Translations under genes and position numbers: made by a program
The notes under the pieces: generated by a model
Databases searched by the model: none
Told to the model about the DNA's origin: nothing
The model's input: the letters and a program-made list of their open reading frames with translations, nothing else
Shown: positions 41,364 through 47,841 of the stretch, piece by piece
Numbering within the stretch: the first letter of the stretch is position 1
Layout of the letters: each line of letters begins with the position of its first letter
Assembly (NCBI GenBank): GCA_022797215.1
Contig: JAAWKD010000018.1
Span: 1-47,841 of the forward strand
Direction of reading: 5' to 3'
Source of the DNA: Clostridia bacterium
Lineage (GTDB): Bacteria > Bacillota > Clostridia > TANB77 > CAG-508
Length of the DNA stretch: 47,841 nt

Positions 41364-44300
41364 CTACTCTGCCCTCCTTTTGTTTTGATTTGTATTAAAT
41401 TCATATACTCCAATTGCTAAATCTAATAATTGTTCATATTCAATTTCTTTTCCGTATTCAATAACTAGTTCTTCTTGATTCATTTTCTTTTTAGCTGTTT
41501 CTAATTCAATTACATTATTTTTATTAGCAACTTTTGTTTTTGTAGTTTGCTTTGTTGTGGTTTTTGTAGATTGAGAAGCTTTCTTCATCGCAGTTAAATT
41601 TTTATTTACTTCTAATGCTAGCTTGTCATATCTATTATTTATTTTCTTTAACTCTTTCATAATTTCTTTAATTTGTGCTGAACTATCTAATTGTTCTAAT
41701 TTCTTTTCATTGTCTAGCTTTATCTTTTCTACAGCTTTGCTCAATTTTTCCTCTGATTCTTTACTATTAACTGCTTGTTCTACATCTGTAATTTTGTTCA
41801 TCAAGTTACTAATTTCATCTTTATAATTTAGATTTGCCATTTTTTCTTCTAGTAAAGTTCTTGTTTCATTTTGATTGTCTATCATATTAGAAATCATTGT
41901 CTTGAAAGTTTCTTCTAATAATTTTTGAGTTATTTCACTTTGTTCTTCTTTCATTTCTAAAATCATAGTTTGAATTTTTTCTTCAATCATTTTGATGCTT
42001 TCTTCTGTTGTATCTTGACTCATATTGTTTTCTAAATTATTGATTTTGTTCATTAATTCATTAATTTCTTGTTTGTAGTTTAAGTTTGCTATCTTTTCTT
42101 CTAATAAATTCTGAGTTTCTAGTTTGCTTTCTTGAATTAAATTTTTCGTTTCTGTTAACACATTTCTTGTATCTATTTCTTGCATTTTTTCGTTTTGTTC
42201 TTCACGCATGTCCAAAATCATATCTTGAATATTTGCTTCTATCATTTTAATTGTTTCTTGTGTGGTATCTTGATTCATATTATTTTCTAAGCTATTGATT
42301 TTGTTCATCAATTCATTAATTTCTTGTTTATAGTTTAAGGTTGCTATTTTCTCTTCTAATAAATTTTGTGTTTCTATTTTGTTTTCTTCTAATATACTTC
42401 TAGTTGCTTGGTTTGTTCTTTCTATTAAATTCTTAGTTTCTTCTTGACTACTTGCTAATAAGTTTCTAGTTGCCTCACTGCTATTTTCTAGCAAATCTCT
42501 CGTAGCTTGATTGCTATTTTCTAGTAAATATCTAGTTTCTAAACCATTCTTTTCGATATTTTCATTTTGATTTTGTGTTAACCTATCCATTCTTTCTAAA
42601 ATGTCTGATAATGCTTTGCTACTATTTAATTCTTCCATTTTTCTGTTTTGTTCTTCTTTCATTTCAGAAATCATGCTTACTATTTTTTCTTCTGTTGTGT
42701 CTTGATTAATTGCATTTTCAATGCTTTCAATTTTTTGAATTAAACCACCTATTTCGTTTCCACGGTTTAATTGTTCCATTTTTTGTGCTAAAACATTTTT
42801 AGTTTCTTCATTGTTTTGCTCTAATTTTTTCACTAATTCATTTTTGATAATATTTTCTTTGATATTTTCAGCTAATTTATTTTTATCAATTTCGTTCTCA
42901 TAAATAGCTCTAATGTCTTCTACTGCTTTGGTATATCCTGCTAAGTTCATATCTGGAATCTTTAACAATTTGTCTTCTAAGCCTTCAATTTTTTCAGCTA
43001 GTAATGTAATTTGCTCTTCTTTGATTGTTGGCTCTTCTATTATTTGAATTTCTTCTACTTTTTGCTTTCTATTGGCAATTAACTCTTTTACAGTATAAGT
43101 TTGTAATTCCACGGTTGTATTGTTATCATCTATTTTTCCGTAGTAATATCCCTTACCATATTCTTTTCCTTTAATCTCTTTCTTGTTTAAAATCGCACCT
43201 TCAATATTACCACCTACGTTTTGAATTAGCTTTACAACATTTTTCAAATCTTCAATTTTAGTTCTTCTACATTCTGTAACAAGTACTGTTGAATCAACAA
43301 TTCTAGATACTGGAATACTGTCTGCTACTAAGTTACAAGGTGTACCATCAATAATAACTACATCATATACACATTTTAACATTTGTATTAATTCATTCAA
43401 TTTTCCTGATGATAATAATTCTGATGGGTTTGGAGGTACTGCTCCTATTGTAATAATATGTACTTTTGGTACATTGGTCTGTTTAATATAATTTTTTAGT
43501 GTTTTATAATCTTCACTATCTTTAATTTCTCTTAAACATTCTGATAAACCATTTTCGTTTGATACTTCGAAAATGTTATGTTGTCTACCTTTTCTCATAT
43601 CTGCATCTACAATGATTACGTTTTTATTTGACCAAGCATATGCTACTGCCATATTTGCAGTAATCCAACTTTTTCCTTCTGATGCATTACAACTGGTAAA
43701 TAAAATCGTTTTTGATTCTTCCTTTGATTTTGAAAAGGCTATATTCGTTCTTATTGTCTTAAATGCCTCTGATACTACGGACTTACTATGGTGATGTACA
43801 ATTAATTCTTCATTTGTCTTTGACTTATGGAATGGTACAACACCTACTACATTTAATCCAACATATTCTTCAATATCTTGTTCAATTTTAATAGTAGTAT
43901 CTAAGACATAAACAATAGATACCATAACGGTACATACTACAATACCAGCAACTAGGAACATCACAATATCAACCATATGATGAATATTATATGGCTCTGT
44001 TGCGTAGGATGCTTGATCTACAATGCTGATATTATCTATTTTATAAAATTCTCTAATTTCTTGGATAAATACATCATTTAATGTTCCAGCTATTTTTTGT
44101 GCTTCAGCTGGATCTTCATGTATTACTCCAATTTCAATAATTTGAGTGTCTTTTACTTCTTCTATTTCTATATTTTGGTATAACTCGTCTTCTTCCATGT
44201 CTAAATGCAAGCGTTCAATTACTTTATTTAGTACACTACTGCTCTTTAGTATTCTTCCATACGTACCAATTAAGTTCTTATTTAAATTGATATCGTTTTG

Positions 44301-44501
44301 TGTTAAACTGTCGTTATCCTTATTTACATTATCGCTTGTTAGAAGCATGGTAGAAATTGATTTGTACTTTGGTACAACCATGTTATATGAGTAAAAGTAT
44401 CCACATAAGATGAATAGAAAAAGTATTAACACAATTTTTAAGCTACTTTTCTTTAATACATTGCTTAATCTTTTTAAACTATTCTTTTCCTTTTTATCCA
44501 T
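41364..44501 (-). CDS. Fused Wzz-type adaptor and BY-kinase with a long hendecad/85-residue-repeat coiled-coil tail
   Basis: 1045 residues, about twice the length of a CpsC-CpsD fusion. Two membrane helices and a Wzz domain (residues ~1-205); BY-kinase domain with SCNASEGKSWITANMAVAYA (Walker A), VIIVDADMRKGRQHNIF (A') and VVIIDGTPCNLVADSIP (B); Tyr cluster EYGKGYYYG at about residue 455. Beyond it, ~500 residues are almost purely Glu/Lys/Asn/Leu-rich helix. Four copies of a ~85-residue repeat start near residues 565, 710, 795 and 879 (consensus ET(K/Q)NLLEEK...NQDTTEE). An insert of six consecutive 11-residue units occupies about 655-720. The tail ends with a Lys/Thr-rich segment (KKASQSTKTTTKQTTKTK) and LAIGVYEFNTNQNKRRAE. 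First gene of the operon, after AGGTGGTG. Kinase role is standard; the tail is not. Confidence 0.9.
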   Translation of the reverse strand: MDKKEKNSLKRLSNVLKKSSLKIVLILFLFILCGYFYSYNMVVPKYKSISTMLLTSDNVNKDNDSLTQNDINLNKNLIGTYGRILKSSSVLNKVIERLHLDMEEDELYQNIEIEEVKDTQIIEIGVIHEDPAEAQKIAGTLNDVFIQEIREFYKIDNISIVDQASYATEPYNIHHMVDIVMFLVAGIVVCTVMVSIVYVLDTTIKIEQDIEEYVGLNVVGVVPFHKSKTNEELIVHHHSKSVVSEAFKTIRTNIAFSKSKEESKTILFTSCNASEGKSWITANMAVAYAWSNKNVIIVDADMRKGRQHNIFEVSNENGLSECLREIKDSEDYKTLKNYIKQTNVPKVHIITIGAVPPNPSELLSSGKLNELIQMLKCVYDVVIIDGTPCNLVADSIPVSRIVDSTVLVTECRRTKIEDLKNVVKLIQNVGGNIEGAILNKKEIKGKEYGKGYYYGKIDDNNTTVELQTYTVKELIANRKQKVEEIQIIEEPTIKEEQITLLAEKIEGLEDKLLKIPDMNLAGYTKAVEDIRAIYENEIDKNKLAENIKENIIKNELVKKLEQNNEETKNVLAQKMEQLNRGNEIGGLIQKIESIENAINQDTTEEKIVSMISEMKEEQNRKMEELNSSKALSDILERMDRLTQNQNENIEKNGLETRYLLENSNQATRDLLENSSEATRNLLASSQEETKNLIERTNQATRSILEENKIETQNLLEEKIATLNYKQEINELMNKINSLENNMNQDTTQETIKMIEANIQDMILDMREEQNEKMQEIDTRNVLTETKNLIQESKLETQNLLEEKIANLNYKQEINELMNKINNLENNMSQDTTEESIKMIEEKIQTMILEMKEEQSEITQKLLEETFKTMISNMIDNQNETRTLLEEKMANLNYKDEISNLMNKITDVEQAVNSKESEEKLSKAVEKIKLDNEKKLEQLDSSAQIKEIMKELKKINNRYDKLALEVNKNLTAMKKASQSTKTTTKQTTKTKVANKNNVIELETAKKKMNQEELVIEYGKEIEYEQLLDLAIGVYEFNTNQNKRRAE
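42342..42539 (-). repeat. Six tandem 11-residue (33-bp) units in the kinase tail
   Basis: Units include ETRYLLENSNQ, ATRDLLENSSE, ATRNLLASSQE and ETKNLIERTNQ, with two more diverged. The 11-residue step favours a right-handed or straight hendecad coiled coil rather than a canonical heptad coil. Confidence 0.85.
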
Positions 44502-44521
44502 ATTTCACCACCTATACATCA

Positions 44522-44550
44522 ATTATACCATATACAAGTCGTTTTTGCAA
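44522..44550 (-). promoter_or_regulatory. EPS operon promoter
   Basis: Minus strand TTGCAA (44545-44550), exact 17-bp spacer, TATAAT (44522-44527). The +1 would fall within about 15 bp of the start codon at 44501, so the leader is very short. Confidence 0.8.
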
Positions 44551-44624
44551 CACTTTATGTATACTTAGGAACAGTTTTTATAACGTTTTCCTCTTTCCTA
44601 CATTTTTCAGCACTTTGACAGCAC

Positions 44625-44675
44625 AAAAAATAACATGCCACTTTCGCTTTTGCTACTCATATCATGTTATTTTTT
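44625..44675. terminator. Bidirectional hairpin upstream of the EPS promoter
   Basis: AAAAAATAACATG (44625-44637) and CATGTTATTTTTT (44663-44675) form a 13-bp stem with a 25-nt loop. It can end transcripts entering from either side, including any from the relic at 44772-44954. Confidence 0.65.
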
Positions 44676-44771
44676 ACTCTTTTACCATTAATAGGAAGGA
44701 ATTATGTTTCTTTTATATATAGCTATTCTCAAAAAGCTCCTTAAAGCTTTCCCCTCTAATATGCTATATAA

Positions 44772-44954
44772 GAGTCCGGTGCCTACTACCGCTACTCCAC
44801 GACCACAGTTGTTGTTGACAGTCCAATCGTTGTTACCGTTAAAGGAGAATACCCCATTGTTGCCACGTCTGAAACCGTAAGCAGTATTGTTAAGCCAGTT
44901 AGAGTTGCTAGTGCCATGCCAGCCTGCGCAGCTAGGATACCTATAACATAATCC
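44772..44954 (-). pseudogene. Asn-rich coding relic resembling a DGR variable/template repeat
   Basis: In the 612-bp gap between the EPS operon and rubrerythrin lies a stretch of much higher GC than its surroundings. One minus-strand frame has no start codon but reads as protein: CAGWHGTSNSNWLNNTAYGF then RRGNNGVFSFNGNNDWTVNN and NCGRGVAVVGTGL. Asn codons are mostly AAC and clustered, as in template repeats of diversity-generating retroelements and their C-type-lectin-like variable regions. A stop (TAG) lies just upstream in the frame. No reverse transcriptase is in the window. It could equally be the tail of a decayed surface or phage protein. Confidence 0.4.
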
Positions 44955-45048
44955 CTATTCTATTTTTATTGTACCATTTCCTTTCTTCTTTTTTCAATAC
45001 TTTTAAAAAAAGATGGTTAAAGTTTTACATATTTTATTACTATATAAA

Positions 45049-45077
45049 TTGACATTTCCTGTTTTGTAGTGTATGAT
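45049..45077 (+). promoter_or_regulatory. Rubrerythrin promoter
   Basis: TTGACA (45049-45054), 17-bp spacer, TATGAT (45072-45077), with a leader of about 30 nt before the ATG at 45114. No PerR-like box is recognised. Confidence 0.75.
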
Positions 45078-45113
45078 GTGATTGTTAAAATTATTATTTT
45101 TAGGAGGAAAATT

Positions 45114-45647
45114 ATGGAATTAAAAGGCTCAAAAACAGAAGCTAATTTAAGAACTGCTTTTTCAGGAGAATCTGAGGCTAGAAACAAATATACTTATTTC
45201 GCTAGTGTAGCAAAAAAAGAGGGCTATGAACAAATCGCCGCTATTTTCTTAGAAACTGCTGAAAATGAAAAAGAACATGCTAAATTACACTTTAAATACT
45301 TAAAAGGTATTGGAGATACAATGTCTAACTTAAATGATGCAGCAGCTGGAGAAAATTACGAATGGACTGACATGTATGCAAACTTTGCTAAAGTTGCTGA
45401 TGAAGAAGGTTTTACTGAAATCGCAGCTACTTTTAGAGGAATTGCAGAAGTGGAAAAACATCATGAAGAAAGATATAGAAAATTAATTGAAAACTTAGGA
45501 AATGGTGAAGTTTTCAAAAAAGGAAGTATTACTGTTTGGAAATGTAGAAACTGTGGACATATTCATGTTGGTATGGAAGCTCCTGCTATTTGCCCAGTTT
45601 GTAAACATCCACAAGCATACTTTGAAGTAAATTGTGAAAATTATTAA
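45114..45647 (+). CDS. Rubrerythrin
   Basis: Start at 45114 after TAGGAGG; 177 residues. Four-helix ferritin-like di-iron domain ([56 protein letters not shown]; Glu and His ligands in place) and a C-terminal rubredoxin-type iron site ([10 protein letters not shown] ... [12 protein letters not shown]). It reduces hydrogen peroxide in anaerobes, taking electrons from NADH via a rubredoxin-type path. Single gene with its own promoter, followed by an inverted repeat (ACAGCTTGTA at 45672 with TACAAGCTGT ending 45733). Confidence 0.96.
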   Translation: MELKGSKTEANLRTAFSGESEARNKYTYFASVAKKEGYEQIAAIFLETAENEKEHAKLHFKYLKGIGDTMSNLNDAAAGENYEWTDMYANFAKVADEEGFTEIAATFRGIAEVEKHHEERYRKLIENLGNGEVFKKGSITVWKCRNCGHIHVGMEAPAICPVCKHPQAYFEVNCENY

Positions 45648-45670
45648 CCTTATCCTATTATATAACTTTA

Positions 45671-45733
45671 AACAGCTTGTATATATCTTTGCGGAAAAAT
45701 AACATTTTTTTCACAAATCTACATACAAGCTGT
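45671..45733. repeat. Inverted repeat between converging rubrerythrin and truB
   Basis: ACAGCTTGTATATA pairs with TACATACAAGCTGT (one mismatch) around a loop of about 34 nt. It sits between two converging genes and probably acts as a transcription stop for both, though the T-run is weak. Confidence 0.5.
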
Positions 45734-45796
45734 AATCTATTATATTCTGAATCATAACTTGGTTATTCTATTCATCACTCAATAAAACTAATAAAT

Positions 45797-46702
45797 TTAT
45801 TCTACTTCTCTACAATTTAATACAATATCACGCTTTAATAAGCTATCATCAATCACACCTGTTCCAATAAATTGATTTTTCTCATTATAGATTTTATAAA
45901 TATCGTCTTTTTCTTCTCGTGTTTGCCTAACTCCATTAAAAAATAAGGTTACTTGTCTTTCATTTAATCTGATACTTGATTTATCCTTAAAGAATCGTTC
46001 CATAGTTATCAAGTTTTCTTTCCAAAAATTTTCGTCTTGTTCTTTTTCTGCCTCTTCAATTTGTAGGCAAGTTACTGATTGTTCTATTGTAAATTCTCCT
46101 ACTTTAACACGATTCAGTTCCTTCATATACCCTATTGTTTGTAACCTTTCTGCTACTGTTTCACATAAACTTCTAATATAAGTACCTTTTGAGCAATGTA
46201 CTCTAAAAGAAATTGTTTTTTCATCTTGGTTATAGCTTAGTAATTGCATACTATAAATCTCAATTTCACGTTCTGGAATTTCTACCACTTCATTTTTTCT
46301 AGCATATTCATATAGCTTCTTTCCCTTTATTTTAATTGCTGAATAAATGGGAGGTTTTTGTTTTTGCCTGCCCTCTATTGCTTTTAATGTTTCTTCTATC
46401 TTTTCTTGGTTGAATATACTTTTATCCACCTCTTTTTCTTCAATTACTTTTCCTTCTCCATCTGCAGTATCTGTCTTTTTTCCTAATTGAATCACAGACT
46501 CATAAATCTTATCATGATCTATTAAATATTTAGATAGTTTTGTTCCCTCACCTAATAATAATGGAAGCACTCCTGTTGCCATTGGATCTAACGTTCCTGT
46601 ATGCCCCACTTTTGCTTTTGTAATTCTTTTTACTTTAGCTACTACATCATGTGAAGTACATCCTTTTTCTTTTTTTACAATTAAAATTCCGTGCATTTGC
46701 AT
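45797..46702 (-). CDS. truB: tRNA pseudouridine-55 synthase TruB
   Basis: 301 residues. GILIVKKEKGCTSHDVVAKVKRITKAKVGHTGTLDPMATGVLPLLLG carries the catalytic Asp in the GTLDPxATG motif, followed by KIYESVIQLGKKTDTADGEG and SKGTYIRSLCETVAERL. It makes Psi55 in the T loop of tRNAs. GAGG lies 7 nt before the ATG at 46702; a second ATG two codons on is possible. Together with nrnA, 50 nt upstream, it forms the common clostridial nrnA-truB pair (normally after rbfA). Confidence 0.96.
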   Translation of the reverse strand: MQMHGILIVKKEKGCTSHDVVAKVKRITKAKVGHTGTLDPMATGVLPLLLGEGTKLSKYLIDHDKIYESVIQLGKKTDTADGEGKVIEEKEVDKSIFNQEKIEETLKAIEGRQKQKPPIYSAIKIKGKKLYEYARKNEVVEIPEREIEIYSMQLLSYNQDEKTISFRVHCSKGTYIRSLCETVAERLQTIGYMKELNRVKVGEFTIEQSVTCLQIEEAEKEQDENFWKENLITMERFFKDKSSIRLNERQVTLFFNGVRQTREEKDDIYKIYNEKNQFIGTGVIDDSLLKRDIVLNCREVE

Positions 46703-46751
46703 TTATTTTCCTCTAATTTTCTATTTACATTAATTTAATATAAAATAAAAT

Positions 46752-47699
46752 TTAAAGCAATCTAATTACTTCACTTAAAACTTTTTCCTTCGCTTGTTCT
46801 ATGGTTCCTTGAATAGTCGCACCTGCTGCTCTGGCGTGTCCACCACCTCCAAAAATACTGCAAGCATCTGCTACATTAACATAGTCATTAGAGCGAAGTG
46901 ATATTTTACAACCCTTTTCCGTCTGACGAATAAAGATAGAAACCTCTACCCCTTCTACACATCTACCTATATCTACAATCCCCTCATGATCTCCACTTTC
47001 AGCACCTACTGCTTGTTCATCTTCAGCAGTAATATAGGTATATGCAATTTTTCCATCTTCTAAAAATTCTACTCTATTATTAGCCATTCTGTGCAATTCA
47101 AAATTTGGCTTTGTTTTAACTTCCATTACTTGGCGATAAATTTTAGATACATTCACACCTTTATTTAATAACCATGCTACAAATTCAAAAGTCTCTGCTG
47201 TAACACCTTGGTATTTGAAACCACCTGTATCTGTAATAATACCAGCTAAAATGCAAGTACCAATTTCTTTAGTTAACTCAATTCCAAAATATTCTAAAAT
47301 AACTAGTAAAATTTGTGCACAAGCTGGTGCTGCTGGATTAACATAGTTATAATCTCCAAACATTGTATTTGTACTATGATGGTCAATACAAACTTTTACC
47401 TTTGCATCTTCAAAGTAGTTTACAAACCCATTTAACATTTTAATTGTAGCACAATCTAATGATATTGCTAAATCATAATTTTCTATGTCACTTTGTGTTT
47501 TTATCTCTTCTACTCCTGGTAAGCAATTAAAAACTTTAGAGTATACTGGTATAATAATATCTGGACTTTTTCCAAAAGCCTTTAATGCATGATACATAGC
47601 TAAACTACTTCCTATTGCATCACCATCTGGATGTTCATGTGTTAATATAACTATTTTTTCTGCTTTTTTTATTTCTTCTAAAATATTATCTAATGTCAT
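46752..47699 (-). CDS. nrnA: Oligoribonuclease/pAp phosphatase NrnA (DHH family)
   Basis: 315 residues. DHH/DHHA1 phosphoesterase: VILTHEHPDGDAIGSSLAMY, CIDHHSTNTMFGDY (the DHH motif), GIITDTGGFKYQ and the C-terminal GGGGHARAAGATI. It degrades nano-RNAs and pAp. AAAAGGAG precedes the ATG at 47699. The upstream gap holds a long inverted repeat to the window end, so the next gene of the operon (often rbfA) is outside or has been separated by it. Confidence 0.95.
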   Translation of the reverse strand: MTLDNILEEIKKAEKIVILTHEHPDGDAIGSSLAMYHALKAFGKSPDIIIPVYSKVFNCLPGVEEIKTQSDIENYDLAISLDCATIKMLNGFVNYFEDAKVKVCIDHHSTNTMFGDYNYVNPAAPACAQILLVILEYFGIELTKEIGTCILAGIITDTGGFKYQGVTAETFEFVAWLLNKGVNVSKIYRQVMEVKTKPNFELHRMANNRVEFLEDGKIAYTYITAEDEQAVGAESGDHEGIVDIGRCVEGVEVSIFIRQTEKGCKISLRSNDYVNVADACSIFGGGGHARAAGATIQGTIEQAKEKVLSEVIRLL

Positions 47700-47712
47700 C
47701 TTTTACTCCTTT

Positions 47713-47841
47713 TGTCAGGTTGGGGACGTTCCTTTTTCTGACACTTTTGTCAGGCTAGAGACACACCTTAAAATATCTTTTATAAAGGACTGTCCCCTCT
47801 ATGACACTTTTGTCACAAAAAGGAACGTCCCCAACCTGACA
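47713..47841. repeat. Nested inverted repeat with GGGGACGTT core at the window end
   Basis: TGTCAGGTTGGGGACGTTCC begins the left arm (47713) and its complement ends the right arm (47841); arms of 31 nt differ at one position. Inside are further half-copies (TTTTGTCAGGCTAGAGACA and GGACTGTCCCCTCTATGACA). Same design as the 21898 repeat: TGTC ends, GGGGACGTT core, then a T-rich or TTTG stretch. Confidence 0.85.

Noticed and set aside
42000..42800. Sequence collapse or assembly artefact in the repetitive kinase tail
   Set aside because: The repeat copies have diverged at many positions and the frame is open throughout, which fits a real repetitive coding sequence. Long-read data would still be useful.

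Overview
The window looks like chromosome of an uncultured, AT-rich, spore-forming Gram-positive bacterium of the Clostridia. The evidence is strong Shine-Dalgarno sites and AT-rich codon use throughout, sporulation genes (SpoIIID, YlbJ), an LPXTG wall anchor with its sortase, the dnaG-rpoD pair, and clostridial-type CarD, rubrerythrin and EPS genes. Finer placement is not possible from this sequence alone.

Layout. 1-2.5 kb: 5' end of a prepilin-like gene, a divergent secreted protein with a copper-amine-oxidase-like domain, and a TrmH-type methyltransferase with a frameshift near its C-terminus. 2.5-10.7 kb: mfd, spoIIID, a Mg2+ P-type ATPase (mgtA), ylbJ and a small orphan gene. 10.8-18.1 kb: a decayed integrative element lying between two copies of a tRNA-Met gene. 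The copies form a 129-bp direct repeat. The element holds a truncated tyrosine integrase, paired TTCCCTTTAT repeats just inside each end, AbrB-, XRE- and alpha-CTD-like regulators, a secreted V8/trypsin-like protease, a second secreted protein and several unrecognised small genes. 18.1-23.3 kb: core genes rpoD, dnaG, carD and dut.

23.4-28.6 kb: a surface module consisting of a sortase, a small cohesin-like protein with an LPQTG anchor, and a 1072-residue secreted protein with a dockerin-like repeat pair and Fn3-like modules. A divergent XRE regulator sits across three similar 17-bp operator-like palindromes. The parts suggest a single-cohesin, sortase-anchored display system, which is the best candidate here for an undescribed system.

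29.3-44.5 kb: a 13-gene exopolysaccharide operon on the minus strand behind a TTGCAA-17-TATAAT promoter. It encodes a fused polymerase/BY-kinase with a roughly 500-residue repetitive coiled-coil tail, an LCP ligase, an initiating sugar transferase, four further glycosyltransferases, a Wzy-like polymerase, a pyruvyltransferase, a flippase, a second (split) CpsC/CpsD pair and the CpsB phosphatase. 44.5-47.8 kb: a non-coding stretch with an Asn-codon-rich coding relic that resembles diversity-generating-retroelement repeats, then rubrerythrin, truB, nrnA and a GGGGACGTT-type inverted repeat. A sister repeat lies between dnaG and carD.
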